A stretch of 64,000 nt of DNA from an uncultured Acidimicrobiales bacterium (GTDB lineage: Bacteria > Actinomycetota > Acidimicrobiia > Acidimicrobiales > Aldehydirespiratoraceae), in contig CATOTC010000001.1 of the NCBI GenBank assembly GCA_951812975.1, forward strand, positions 558,001 through 622,000, given 5' to 3'. Each line of letters opens with the position of its first letter. Positions within the stretch are counted from its first letter, which is position 1. This document shows, piece by piece, positions 55,230 through 64,000 of the stretch. The position numbers were made by a program, and so were the translations under genes. Under the pieces are notes generated by a model that was not told the DNA's origin, searched no databases, and saw only the letters and a list, made by a program, of their open reading frames with translations.

Positions 55230-55682
55230 TCAGGCGCCCGGCTTGAAGATCATGAGATAGAGCGACAGCAGGAACAGCACGGTGATGATCAGACTGCCGA
55301 TCTCGGCTTTCTTGGCGTTCGGCTGATCACCGTCGGCGATCGCCTTCTCCGCGGGAAAGACCACGGCGTGGAGGACACCGTTCATGGCCAGCCAGATGAT
55401 GATCGACACGACCAGCCACCCGTCACTCATCCGGTAGACCTTGTCGGACAGGCCTGCAACACCGAAGCCGAGCAGGCCACCGATGACCAGGGAACTGCCG
55501 TAGATCCGCATTGAACGCTTTGCGATGCCCGCATACAGCGATCTGCGAACCGAGTAGTCCTCATTGGAGTCTCGGGCGATGAAGGGGTAGACGAAGGTGG
55601 GCGCGAGCGCCACGAACATCGCCACTACGTGCAGGAACAGGATGAAGTTGTATCCGTTGTCACCAACCGCTGCAAGAGTCAT
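55230..55682 (-). CDS. Four-helix integral membrane protein
   Basis: 150 aa from ATG 55682. Four hydrophobic segments (residues about 12-32, 57-77, 86-107, 128-147), with NFILFLHVVAMFVALAP at the start as in DUF2269-like membrane proteins; no function known. TACAGT at 6 nt before the ATG predicts a leaderless mRNA. LigD-Pol starts 14 bp after the stop, so the two are probably co-transcribed. Confidence 0.72.
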   Translation of the reverse strand: MTLAAVGDNGYNFILFLHVVAMFVALAPTFVYPFIARDSNEDYSVRRSLYAGIAKRSMRIYGSSLVIGGLLGFGVAGLSDKVYRMSDGWLVVSIIIWLAMNGVLHAVVFPAEKAIADGDQPNAKKAEIGSLIITVLFLLSLYLMIFKPGA

Positions 55683-55688
55683 GCCGCG

Positions 55689-55694
55689 ACTGTA
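55689..55694 (-). promoter_or_regulatory. -10 element of the four-helix membrane protein
   Basis: TACAGT, 6 nt before the ATG at 55682. Confidence 0.55.
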
Positions 55695-55800
55695 TCCAAG
55701 CCTTCCGACAGAATCACAAACCCTTGAACATCCCGAGGACGACACACGACCGGTCGGCAATACGTTCCGACTCTGAGCCGCCTGGCTAACTTTCGCCCTG

Positions 55801-55806
55801 TACACT
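55801..55806 (+). promoter_or_regulatory. -10 element of ilvD
   Basis: TACACT, 6 nt before the ATG, the same hexamer and spacing as at the leuB leader peptide. There is no leader peptide or terminator before ilvD. Confidence 0.6.
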
Positions 55807-55812
55807 CAGCAG

Positions 55813-57666
55813 ATGGCTGACTACCGCTCGCGCACATCCACCCAGGGACGCAACATGGCCGGGGCTCGGGCCCTATGGCGGGCCACCGGCATGAAAGACG
55901 ACGACTTCGACAAGCCCATCATCGCGATATCGAATTCTTTCACCCAGTTCGTGCCGGGCCACGTCCATCTCAAAGACCTTGGGCAGCTCGTCGCACGTGA
56001 GATCGAGGAAGCCGGCGGCGTGGCCAAGGAGTTCAACACGATCGCCGTCGATGACGGCATCGCCATGGGCCACGACGGCATGCTCTACAGCCTTCCCAGC
56101 CGCGACCTGATCGCTGATTCGATCGAGTACATGGTCAATGCGCACTGCGCGGACGCCCTCGTCTGCATCAGCAACTGCGACAAGATCACCCCCGGAATGC
56201 TGAACGCCACGATGAGGCTCAATATTCCCACGATCTTTGTGAGCGGCGGGCCGATGGAGGCAGGCAAGACCAAGCTCGCCGGGGTGAGCGTGAAACTCGA
56301 CCTGATCGACCCGATGATCAAGGCAGGCGACACTTCAGTCTCCGACGAGGACCTGCTCGAAATGGAGCGTTCGGCGTGCCCGACCTGCGGTTCGTGCTCC
56401 GGCATGTTCACCGCCAACTCGATGAACTGCCTGACCGAAGCCTTGGGACTCGCTCTACCAGGCAACGGCACTACGTTGGCCACCCACGCCGACCGCAGAG
56501 AACTCTTCTTGGAGGCGGGCCGCCGAATCGTCGATCTGGCGAAGCGCCGCTACGACAAGGACGACGAGTCGGTGCTGCCCCGTTCGATCTGCAACAAAGC
56601 GGCTTTCGAGAACGCCATGACACTCGACATCGCCATGGGCGGGTCGACCAACACCGTGCTGCACATTCTCGCCGCCGCGCAGGAAGGCGGAATCGACTTC
56701 ACGATGGCCGACATCGACAGGCTCAGCCGCCAGTCGCCCAATATCTGCAAGGTCGCACCGAGCACCGACAAATACCATGTCGAGGACGTGCACCGCGCCG
56801 GCGGGATCATGGGGATCCTCGGCGAACTCGACCGCGGCGGGCTCATCGACACGAGCCTTCCGACCGTCCACTCCGAGACGCTCGCCGCTGCCTTGAACCA
56901 CTGGGACGTGATGCGCGACCCGTCCACCGAGGTCGTCGACTTCTACCGTGCCGGTCCCGCCGGGATACCTACGCAGGTGGCGTTCAGCCAAGCCGAGCGG
57001 TGGCCGAGCCTCGACCTCGACCGCCAGGGTGGCTGCATCCGCACCGTCGCCGAGCCCTACGACCGCGAAGGAGGGCTCGCTGTGCTGTTCGGCAACATCG
57101 CCGAGCGCGGCTGCATCGTGAAGACGGCCGGGGTCGACGAGTCGATATACACGTTCAGCGGCCCCGCTATCGTCTTCGAGAGCCAGGACACCGCGTGTGC
57201 CGGAATTCTCGACGAGTCGGTGGTAAAGGCCGGCGACGTCGTGGTCGTGCGTTACGAAGGCCCCAAGGGCGGGCCGGGTATGCAGGAAATGCTCTATCCA
57301 ACGTCATACATAAAGAGCCGTGGGCTCGGCAAGGAATGTGCGCTGGTCACCGACGGGCGATTCTCGGGCGGCACGTCGGGCCTGTCGATCGGCCATGCAT
57401 CTCCCGAGGGTGCCGAAGGCGGTGCCATCGCCCTCATTGAGACGGGCGACATCATCGACATCGACATCCCCAACCGCTCCGTCAACCTGCGGATCAGCGA
57501 AGAGGAACTCGAGGCGCGGCGCCGGGCCATGGAGTCCAGAGGCACAAGCGCCTGGCGCCCGCAGAACCGCCAGCGCACAGTCTCGGCCGCCCTGCAGGCG
57601 TATGCGGCTATGACCACTTCGGCTGACCGCGGCGCAGTACGCGACGTGAGCCAAGTCACAAGCTGA
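55813..57666 (+). CDS. ilvD: Dihydroxy-acid dehydratase
   Basis: 617 aa. Iron-sulfur ligands in [11 protein letters not shown] and [15 protein letters not shown], and the C-terminal [15 protein letters not shown]. It dehydrates dihydroxy acids to the keto acids of valine and isoleucine. Length is that of the long IlvD form. The TetR gene starts 19 bp after its stop and could be read through. Confidence 0.97.
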   Translation: MADYRSRTSTQGRNMAGARALWRATGMKDDDFDKPIIAISNSFTQFVPGHVHLKDLGQLVAREIEEAGGVAKEFNTIAVDDGIAMGHDGMLYSLPSRDLIADSIEYMVNAHCADALVCISNCDKITPGMLNATMRLNIPTIFVSGGPMEAGKTKLAGVSVKLDLIDPMIKAGDTSVSDEDLLEMERSACPTCGSCSGMFTANSMNCLTEALGLALPGNGTTLATHADRRELFLEAGRRIVDLAKRRYDKDDESVLPRSICNKAAFENAMTLDIAMGGSTNTVLHILAAAQEGGIDFTMADIDRLSRQSPNICKVAPSTDKYHVEDVHRAGGIMGILGELDRGGLIDTSLPTVHSETLAAALNHWDVMRDPSTEVVDFYRAGPAGIPTQVAFSQAERWPSLDLDRQGGCIRTVAEPYDREGGLAVLFGNIAERGCIVKTAGVDESIYTFSGPAIVFESQDTACAGILDESVVKAGDVVVVRYEGPKGGPGMQEMLYPTSYIKSRGLGKECALVTDGRFSGGTSGLSIGHASPEGAEGGAIALIETGDIIDIDIPNRSVNLRISEEELEARRRAMESRGTSAWRPQNRQRTVSAALQAYAAMTTSADRGAVRDVSQVTS

Positions 57667-57685
57667 ACAGGCAGCAGGGCTGACC

Positions 57686-58237
57686 GTGGGGATCACCGAT
57701 CCGATCACTGATGTTCGCGGACCTGAGGCGGTCCGCCGCGCCCTGATCGACGCCGCCAAGGCGCTGTCGGCGGTGCGTTCGCCGCGGCAGGTTTCAGGGC
57801 GGGAACTCGCGCAGCGCGCCGGTGTGAACTACGGCCTGATCCACTACTACTTCGGAACCAAGGACAACGTCTTCGCGCAAGCAGTGACCGAGGCGACCGA
57901 AACCATGGCGCAGCGCTGGGATGAGAGCGGTGTGCTGCCGCTGAACACCAGCGACGAGGCGGCCAGCTACCGCACTTTCGCCAAACTCGAAATCGACGAG
58001 TCTCGTTCGCCCATCACCGATTTGATTGCGCGGATCGTGGCGGGCGAGGCCAAAGCCAGTGGGCGGTCCGAGACCGACATCGAACTGTTGGCCGAAGTCG
58101 CGATCACCACGGCCCTACAATTCGGCTGGGGGACGTTCGAAGACGAGATCGTCGGTGCCCTCGAACCCTTCGGTGGTGAACTTCATGCGCTGCGGGCGCG
58201 TGTCGCTGAGCTGTCTCTGCGGCTCAAAGCGGACTAG
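57686..58237 (+). CDS. TetR-family transcriptional regulator
   Basis: 183 aa from a GTG. N-terminal helix-turn-helix with SGRELAQRAGVNYGLIHYYF and FGTKDNVFAQAV, the TetR signature; C-terminal ligand-binding helices are unrelated to any family I know. It precedes the MFS gene by 3 nt and probably represses it. Ligand unknown. Confidence 0.9.
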   Translation: MGITDPITDVRGPEAVRRALIDAAKALSAVRSPRQVSGRELAQRAGVNYGLIHYYFGTKDNVFAQAVTEATETMAQRWDESGVLPLNTSDEAASYRTFAKLEIDESRSPITDLIARIVAGEAKASGRSETDIELLAEVAITTALQFGWGTFEDEIVGALEPFGGELHALRARVAELSLRLKAD

Positions 58238-58240
58238 TCG

Positions 58241-59503
58241 GTGACCGCCACAGAGTCCGACCCCGTTGCGTCGGGGCCTGTCGAGGGCCAGAGCGTGGAC
58301 CGCAGTGAACGCCACGTAATCGGGTTCCTGGCGTTTCTGAGCATCATCCTCGCTTTCGGCGTCGACTCGGTGCTGCCAGCCTTTGACGAGATCAGCGAGC
58401 AGTTTGAACTGAAGCCCGGATCAGGCGAAGTCTCCCTCGTCATCACCTGGTATCTGCTGGGGATGGCGGCCGGCCAGATGCTGTGGGGCCTGCTGTCGGA
58501 CCGCTTCGGCAGACGTTCGATTCTGGTAGTGGGACTGGGGTTGTACGGACTGGGCGCGCTCGGAGCGGGGCTCGCCCCGAACATGACCGGTTTGTTGACA
58601 ATGAGATTCGTGTGGGGGCTGGGTGCCGCGTCTCCGAGCGCCACAAGGTTGGCGATCTCCCGCGATCTTTACTCGGGGGACCAGATGGCCCGGGTCATCT
58701 CATTCGTGATGGCGGTCTTCTTGTTGGGTCCCGCAATCGCGCCCGCGGTCGGTGAGGGAATCCTGCTGATCGGCGACTGGCGCCTGGTCTGCTTCTCCGC
58801 AGCGCCGCTGGCAGCGCTCGCCGTGTTCTGGACCGTGCGGTTCGGTGAGACGCTGCCGCGGTCGAGTCGCCGTCCCATTGATCTTGGCGCCACCGGCCGC
58901 GGCGTGCGCGCGGTGCTGGGGACACGAGTGACGATCGGTTACACGCTGGCGTCGATGTTCACGTTCGGAGCGTTTTTTGTCTACCTGGGAAGCAGCGCTC
59001 CCATCATCGACGAGATCTACGGCCTCGACGAGTACTTCGCTCTCATCTTCGGGGGTTCCGCCCTGTTTCTCGCCGCCGCAGTATGGACCAGCGAACGGTT
59101 CATCCGACGCTACGGCGCTGACGGCGTCTCGATGACGGCATTGCTTGGTCTTCTGGTCGTCTCTGCGGTGTTCACCGTCTGGGCGGTGGCCGCCGAGGGT
59201 GTCCCGTCGTTCTGGGTCTGGTATGCCGCCACCGGTCTGCTCGGCGCTTTCACCACGATCTTCACTCCGACTGCGAGCGCGATCGCCATGGAACCGATGC
59301 AGCGAATCGCCGGCGCGGCGTCTGGCATGTTCGGCGTTATCACAATCGGTGGGGGTTCGATTCTCGCCAACCTGATCGATCGACAGATCGACAACACGGT
59401 CACACCCATGGCCGTCGGCAACATCGTCTATACGGCTGTAGCGATCGGTTTCGTTCTGTGGGCCCGCGGCGGCTCCCGCGCCGTCGTCGACCCCGAGGCC
59501 TAG
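58241..59503 (+). CDS. MFS drug-efflux-like transporter (Bcr/CflA type)
   Basis: 420 aa from a GTG with 12 predicted helices. The MFS motif A GLLSDRFGRRSIL lies between helices 2 and 3, and the N-terminus resembles Bcr/CflA multidrug exporters (VDSVLPAFDEI). Coupled to the TetR gene. It probably expels a small toxic compound. Confidence 0.9.
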   Translation: MTATESDPVASGPVEGQSVDRSERHVIGFLAFLSIILAFGVDSVLPAFDEISEQFELKPGSGEVSLVITWYLLGMAAGQMLWGLLSDRFGRRSILVVGLGLYGLGALGAGLAPNMTGLLTMRFVWGLGAASPSATRLAISRDLYSGDQMARVISFVMAVFLLGPAIAPAVGEGILLIGDWRLVCFSAAPLAALAVFWTVRFGETLPRSSRRPIDLGATGRGVRAVLGTRVTIGYTLASMFTFGAFFVYLGSSAPIIDEIYGLDEYFALIFGGSALFLAAAVWTSERFIRRYGADGVSMTALLGLLVVSAVFTVWAVAAEGVPSFWVWYAATGLLGAFTTIFTPTASAIAMEPMQRIAGAASGMFGVITIGGGSILANLIDRQIDNTVTPMAVGNIVYTAVAIGFVLWARGGSRAVVDPEA

Positions 59504-59525
59504 CGGACAGGTGGAGGAACACCCC

Positions 59526-60704
59526 CTAGCGGGTTCGTAGAGCTTCGGCGATCAGTTCTACGGGGTGGCGGACGGTGAGGCCCGCGGCTTCGAGGTGCAT
59601 GGAGCATCCGGGGTTGGCGCTCACCACCAGGTCGGCACCGGATCGGTTGACGGCTTCGGACTTGCGGGCGCGAACGTCAAGCGCCAACTGGCGGTGGACC
59701 AGAGAGTACGCTCCGCCGGCACCGCAGCACATTCCCTCGTCGTCAAGCTCCACCAACTCCTCTACGAACGGTTGGAGGACTCGGCGAACAGCCGTGTGCG
59801 ATCCCTGCACGTGACGCAGGTGACAGGGGTCCTGAATTGCTACCCGTCCGGCGATCTGTGACTCTGCGGCGGTCTTCGCCAGCTCATCAATATGGGCAGC
59901 GAGCCACTCGTGGATGTCGAAGACCCGGGCTGAGAAGGACCGAGCCTCGTCGCTGTCGAGCAGGCGGCCGTAGTCCTTCAGCGCCGCTCCGCAACCAGCA
60001 GAGTTGACAAGAATCGCGTTGTTGCCGTCGAGCGCTGAGATCGCTCGGGCAGCGAGTTTGCGGGCGTCATTGCCGAGACCGGCGTGTGTGTGCAGCGCGC
60101 CGCAGCACGGGGCCGCGGAACCGGTTGGACGAACCGTCGTGCCAGTCGCCTCGATCACTTCTTGGGTTGCGAGGTGGATATCGCGCTGCCAGGCGTCCAT
60201 CACGCACCCGGTGAACAGCCACACGTCATCACCGGTCGGGCGCAGCGCCCGGCGGCGGACTGGCAGACGCTCCGGGATTCCCATCCGGCGTGACGGCACG
60301 AGTCGTAGCCGTTGCGCGACCGCGAGGCTGCTCGACACGAAACGCAGGAGCCTCGGCCGGGTCAAGCCTCGCAAGCCCAGCTTCAGCCACCACGGCGCGC
60401 GGCGCTGGGTCGTCTCGACGAACTCCTTGGTGGCCTCGAGCAGATGTCCGAAAGGCACATCGCCGGGACATGCGGTCTCGCAAGCTCGGCATTGAATGCA
60501 CGAATCGAACGACTCGACGATCTCATCGGAGAGTGGGGCGATGCCTTCATCCACAACCCGCATCAAAGCGATGCGCCCCCGCGGCGAGTGGGTGTCGGCG
60601 CCGGTCACGCGATACGTCGGGCAGTGCGGGAGGCACAGTCCGCAGGCCACGCAACTGTCAAGTTCAGCCTGGTCAACCCCCAACAGTCCGAGAGAGTCGG
60701 TCAT
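59526..60704 (-). CDS. glcF: Glycolate oxidase iron-sulfur subunit
   Basis: 392 aa from ATG 60704, overlapping the glcE stop as ATGA. Two [4Fe-4S] clusters: CVACGLCLPHCP and CIQCRACETACPGDVPFG, followed by two CCG (heterodisulfide-reductase-like) domains with CCGALHTH and CCGAGGAY. It receives electrons from GlcD/GlcE and passes them to the quinone pool. Confidence 0.93.
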   Translation of the reverse strand: MTDSLGLLGVDQAELDSCVACGLCLPHCPTYRVTGADTHSPRGRIALMRVVDEGIAPLSDEIVESFDSCIQCRACETACPGDVPFGHLLEATKEFVETTQRRAPWWLKLGLRGLTRPRLLRFVSSSLAVAQRLRLVPSRRMGIPERLPVRRRALRPTGDDVWLFTGCVMDAWQRDIHLATQEVIEATGTTVRPTGSAAPCCGALHTHAGLGNDARKLAARAISALDGNNAILVNSAGCGAALKDYGRLLDSDEARSFSARVFDIHEWLAAHIDELAKTAAESQIAGRVAIQDPCHLRHVQGSHTAVRRVLQPFVEELVELDDEGMCCGAGGAYSLVHRQLALDVRARKSEAVNRSGADLVVSANPGCSMHLEAAGLTVRHPVELIAEALRTR

Positions 60705-61639
60705 GGGTGCTCCACGGAACGACCAGGATTGAAGCGCCGGTCGGGGTCGAAAAGGTCGCGTACCCGACGGTTCAGCGCCGCAACCCCGGCTGGGATCGGT
60801 GGCGGATCGGGATCGGGCCGTTCGCAATGGACCACGCCGACACCGATCTCGGCCACGAAGCGTCCGGTCTCGGCTCCAAGGCGGTACAGATCCTTGGGGC
60901 GACGCGACCAGCGAAATGGTGGCAGTTCCGGCGGCGGGCTCTCAGACACATCCGGTAGTCGAGCGAGATCGTCTTCAACATCGACCTGATGCCCTGAGAG
61001 TCGAGCGCACACCGCCGATCCGTCCCACAGGACGGCCGTCGCCGTCCTTGCTGTGTCGAGAACGATCTGCGGCTCGGTGTCGTCGAGTCTTGCCCATTGC
61101 TCGTACTCGGGTTTCGGGCGGGTGCGCAAGATCGCGTCGCCGATGCACCCCAACGTGCCCAAACAGCCGACCAGAATGCGGCACATGTCGAAACCGCTCA
61201 CGTTCTTGACTGTGGGTCCGCCCGCGGTCACGAGCTGACCGTCGGCGGCCACGTAGTGCAACTGCAGAACAGCGTCGCGGATGTGACCGTCCCCGAGCCT
61301 GGTGACCGGCGACCGCCCCACCGCTATCGCTCCCCCAACTGTCGAAGAACGCGATCCGAACGGCCCGGAGCCGTCGGGCAAAGCTGTGCGCTGGCCATGT
61401 TCGGCGAGCGCGGCGTGGAGTTCGGCGACTGTGGTACCAGCGCGCACGCAGACGGTCATCTCGTCGGGTCGATACTCCACGATGCCAGACGGTGCCCGTA
61501 CTTCACGGACGTCGCCGATCGGGGTACCACCCACATCCCATTGGGTGCCCCCGCCGCGGACCACAACCGGATCTTGGGGACCGATATCAGCGGCAAAAAC
61601 AAGCAGTGCCTCGTCATCAATCACCGGCGGGGCGATCAT
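60701..61639 (-). CDS. glcE: Glycolate oxidase FAD-binding subunit
   Basis: 312 aa from ATG 61639, sharing ATGA with the glcD stop. Short FAD-binding_4 protein: VVVRGGGTQWDVGG, PDGSGPFGSRSSTVGGAIAV, and FDPDRRFNPGR at the end, as in GlcE. Confidence 0.92.
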   Translation of the reverse strand: MIAPPVIDDEALLVFAADIGPQDPVVVRGGGTQWDVGGTPIGDVREVRAPSGIVEYRPDEMTVCVRAGTTVAELHAALAEHGQRTALPDGSGPFGSRSSTVGGAIAVGRSPVTRLGDGHIRDAVLQLHYVAADGQLVTAGGPTVKNVSGFDMCRILVGCLGTLGCIGDAILRTRPKPEYEQWARLDDTEPQIVLDTARTATAVLWDGSAVCARLSGHQVDVEDDLARLPDVSESPPPELPPFRWSRRPKDLYRLGAETGRFVAEIGVGVVHCERPDPDPPPIPAGVAALNRRVRDLFDPDRRFNPGRSVEHP

Positions 61640-63114
61640 CCCCACACCCCGTTGGGCCTCGACGCGGACAACGAGGCGATGTCTGCGCAGCTGTGGGCCG
61701 ACGGCAGGACCTTGCCCGGGTTCAAGCGGCAGTGCGGGTCGAACGAACGACGCAACAGCGCCTGCTGCTCGAGGTCTGCGCTGGTGAACTGGAACTCCAT
61801 GAAATCCCGCTTCTCGACACCGATGCCATGCTCACCGGAAAGGACTCCACCAACTGCCAGAGACACTTCGAGGATTTCTCGCCCGGCGGCGGCTACACGC
61901 TCGTTGGCACCGGGTTGGCGCGAGTCATAGGCCAGCAGCGGATGCAGGTTGCCGTCGCCGGCGTGAAAGACGTTGACCGCGACGAGATCATGGCGATCGA
62001 CGATTTCGTATACGGCCTCGAGCACCTCGACGAGCTTGGAACGAGGCACCACCGTGTCGTGGAGGTAGTAGTCGGGTGCAACCCGCGCTATCGCCCCGAA
62101 GGCACTCTTTCGTCCCTTCCAGAGCAGCGCCCGCTCCTCTTCGTCAGCCGCCACCCGCACGTTCCCGCCATGTGCGAGCCCGATCTCGGTGACCTTCCTG
62201 GTGTCCGCCTCAACTCCTCGTGAAAGGCCGTCGACCTCGATCAACAGCACCGCTGCCGCTTCGCGGGGGTAGCCGGCATGCACAAAGTCCTCGACGGCGG
62301 CCACGCAGCGCTGGTCCATCATCTCAATGGCAGCGGGAACCAGTCCCGATGCAATCACCGCACCTACAGTGGCCGCCGCATCAGCCACCGTGTCGAATGA
62401 CAGCAACAGCGTCTTGATGCTCTCCGGGTCGGGCGTCAGGCGCACCGCAATCTTGGTGGCAATGCCGAACATGCCCTCCGAACCGACGAAGGCGCCTCGC
62501 AGGTCATAACCGGAGGGTTCAGCGTCGAGTCCACCGAGCACGACCGCTTCGCCGCTCGACAGAACCACCTCCACAGCCAGCACATGTGCACTCGTCACTC
62601 CGTAGGCAAGACAGTGGGGTCCACCAGAATTATTGGCCACGTTGCCGCCGATGGTGCACACCTGTTGCGACGACGGGTCGGGGGCGAAGTGCACGCCCAG
62701 CGGCGCCACCTGCCGGGACAGATCAAGGTTGACGACACCTGGTTGCACCCAAGCAACGCGATCCTCCACATCGACTTCGAGCACCCGGTTCATGCGCGTC
62801 GTGGAGACGACGATGGGATCGCCGAGGGGCGCGGCCCCACCGCTCAAACCCGAGCCGGCTCCTCGGGGAAGGACGGCCCGGTCGTGGCTTGCGGCGACTT
62901 GCATGATTGCTTGCACATGCTCGGTTGAATCCGGGAAGCACACCGGCCCCGCGGTGCCGTCGGAGAACATTGAGGCGTCTGCACTGGCGAGATGCCGAGC
63001 TGCCCCGTCGGCGCGGACCCTCTCGGGGCCGAGCGCTCTGACCAGATCCGCCACACACGGATCGGTGTGCGCGTGGCGAGCACCTTCCTGGCAAGTTCTT
63101 CTACCGAGCCTCAT
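61636..63114 (-). CDS. glcD: Glycolate oxidase subunit GlcD
   Basis: 492 aa FAD-linked oxidase: VLPRGAGSGLSGGAAPLGD and TIGGNVANNSGGPHCLAYG bind FAD, and NVFHAGDGNLHP, GEHGIGVEKRDFM complete the active site. D-lactate dehydrogenases share this fold, but the GlcE/GlcF partners argue for glycolate. First gene of glcD-glcE-glcF, with AGGA upstream. No glc regulator is adjacent. Confidence 0.92.
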   Translation of the reverse strand: MRLGRRTCQEGARHAHTDPCVADLVRALGPERVRADGAARHLASADASMFSDGTAGPVCFPDSTEHVQAIMQVAASHDRAVLPRGAGSGLSGGAAPLGDPIVVSTTRMNRVLEVDVEDRVAWVQPGVVNLDLSRQVAPLGVHFAPDPSSQQVCTIGGNVANNSGGPHCLAYGVTSAHVLAVEVVLSSGEAVVLGGLDAEPSGYDLRGAFVGSEGMFGIATKIAVRLTPDPESIKTLLLSFDTVADAAATVGAVIASGLVPAAIEMMDQRCVAAVEDFVHAGYPREAAAVLLIEVDGLSRGVEADTRKVTEIGLAHGGNVRVAADEEERALLWKGRKSAFGAIARVAPDYYLHDTVVPRSKLVEVLEAVYEIVDRHDLVAVNVFHAGDGNLHPLLAYDSRQPGANERVAAAGREILEVSLAVGGVLSGEHGIGVEKRDFMEFQFTSADLEQQALLRRSFDPHCRLNPGKVLPSAHSCADIASLSASRPNGVWG

Positions 63115-63189
63115 TGGAGATTCCTTGCGTGAACGCCCACACTCACAACCTAGCCAAGCGCGTAGCTGGAACTCGTTTCGTCGCCGATC

Positions 63190-64000
63190 TCAGGTCGAAG
63201 CCGCAACCCGCATGGCACGTTCGAGAATCTGCTGGTCTCCGAGGAGGTGGCGCAGGCGGTTCTCCAGGCCGGCTATCGGATACAGGTTCTGCGGGCACGC
63301 GTGTCCTTGTGCGGTTCGCTGGCGAAGCGTTGCAGCGTGGCGGTTACTTCCTCTGCCCTGTTGATCGCTTGTGCTGCGGGCCCGGTACCGACGAGTTCGC
63401 AACGGACGATGCCCGCGTGCGGGTTGCTCCTGGGTCCCCGCAGACGCAGTTACCAGGACCAACGAGTGAAACCCATGACGCTGATCAGGAACACCGGTGT
63501 CCGTTGCCCCTCCTAGAGCTGTTGCGGGATCGCTTGTTGAGGCTCGGGCAGATACTGGACGTGCTGGGTCTTGACGTATCCGACGCCGTTGGTGTTCATG
63601 CGTCCCCGGAGCGGGCCGTCGAAGATGACCATGTCGGCATCGTGGTCGTGTCCGAACTGGGTCTTGAGGCGGGTCATCTGCTCGTGAATGCCGTTGTAGA
63701 CGTCGGTGGGTGCGTCGCTTGCGCACGGGACGAATTCGTAGGTGCCGTGACTTGTGTGGATCGGCTTGCCGCCTCGGACGGCGATGCAAAGACCCCTCTC
63801 TTCACCTCAACGTCAACCACATGAGCTTCGCGCTGGTCACACTTGACGGCACCCGCGGCCACTGAAGCGCACACCCCCGCATGCACCAGTTCCCCGTCAC
63901 TGATCCAGATCCTCGCGTCGATTCGCCGAACGCCGTCAACGAACAGGACGCTGTCGGCCAGTTCGGGCGACTCGGGCTGTTGAGGAATCCAATCATCGGC
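63190..64000 (-). pseudogene. NurA-like nuclease, broken by frameshifts and stops
   Basis: Reading right to left, three frames together give one NurA-type protein: an initial strand LFVDGVRRIDARIWISDGEL, then in another frame MVIFDGPLRGRMNTNG, VGYVKTQHVQYLPE and RTPVFLISV, and in a third QNLYPIAGLENRLRHLLGD. Frame changes lie near 63800 and 63300; a TAG at 63513-63515 and a TAA at 63450-63452 interrupt it. NurA works with the HerA translocase in DNA end processing. The N-terminus is beyond the edge. 63115-63189 shows nothing else. Confidence 0.72.

Noticed and set aside
63114-63824. Rightward 236-codon frame at the right edge
   Set aside because: It is the antisense of the NurA-like pseudogene and resembles no family.

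Overview
The window is a GC-rich (about 60-65 %) bacterial chromosome segment. Its gene content points to Actinomycetota, most probably an Acidimicrobiia-type lineage. The signs are an actinobacterial-type SerC, a sunset-domain protein, a stand-alone LigD polymerase domain, several CaiB/BaiF CoA-transferases and acyl-CoA synthetases, and many genes with a TANNNT hexamer 6-7 nt before the start codon, as in leaderless transcripts. The taxonomic call is inference; there is no rRNA here.

Layout. (1) 1-6090 is an accessory island with weaker GC bias in its codons. A minus-strand operon encodes an N6-adenine DNA methylase, a protein with two GHKL ATPase modules (MORC/Hsp90-like at the N-terminus, histidine-kinase-like at the C-terminus), a receiver-domain protein and a ComEC-like MBL hydrolase cut by the window edge. 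A divergent gene encodes a PD-(D/E)XK nuclease. This is the best candidate in the window for an undescribed defence or restriction-like system, and it lies against the 3' end of a tRNA-Glu. (2) 6182-8524 holds tRNA-Glu, tRNA-Gln, a YdcF-like gene and gltX. (3) 8581-11398 holds a hypothetical gene and a double-domain CoA-transferase. (4) 11513-15254 is leuB-ilvE-cimA, preceded by a leaderless leader peptide rich in Val/Ile codons at its end, a stem-loop and an intrinsic terminator: a branched-chain amino-acid attenuator. (5) 15303-20963 holds an SDR/flavin-monooxygenase pair, greA and a large STAND-type ATPase with nine nearly identical 42-residue TPRs. (6) 21125-31714 holds an acyl-CoA synthetase, a lipoprotein, leuC-leuD, a sunset protein, a short serA, an S9 peptidase with an in-frame minisatellite, an aminotransferase and serC.

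(7) 31720-32931 is a decaying zone with GNAT and GH3 pseudogenes. (8) 32938-43599 holds mainly lipid/CoA metabolism and oxidoreductases: aldo/keto reductase, PhyH-like dioxygenase, carboxyltransferase, a domain-permuted CoA-transferase between two direct repeats, a small-protein/acyl-CoA-synthetase/crotonase operon and an acyl-CoA dehydrogenase. (9) 43699-48063 holds a glutamine-synthetase-like gene convergent with a three-gene operon (alpha/beta hydrolase, acyl-CoA-dehydrogenase-like flavoprotein, NicX-like dioxygenase) that could be an N-heterocycle or amide catabolic module. (10) 48102-59503 holds galM-like, acyl-CoA synthetase, rsgA, a sulfite-oxidase-fold oxidoreductase, a phosphoribosyltransferase, the LigD polymerase domain, a membrane protein, ilvD, TetR and MFS genes. 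(11) 59526-63114 is a glcD-glcE-glcF glycolate-oxidase operon. (12) The right edge is a NurA-like nuclease pseudogene.

Together leuB-ilvE-cimA, leuCD and ilvD supply much of leucine/isoleucine/valine synthesis, with isoleucine started from pyruvate by citramalate synthase. serA and serC supply serine. tRNA-Gln, tRNA-Glu and gltX sit together, as fits indirect Gln-tRNA synthesis. The fatty-acid/CoA and glycolate genes suggest a heterotroph using dissolved organic carbon.
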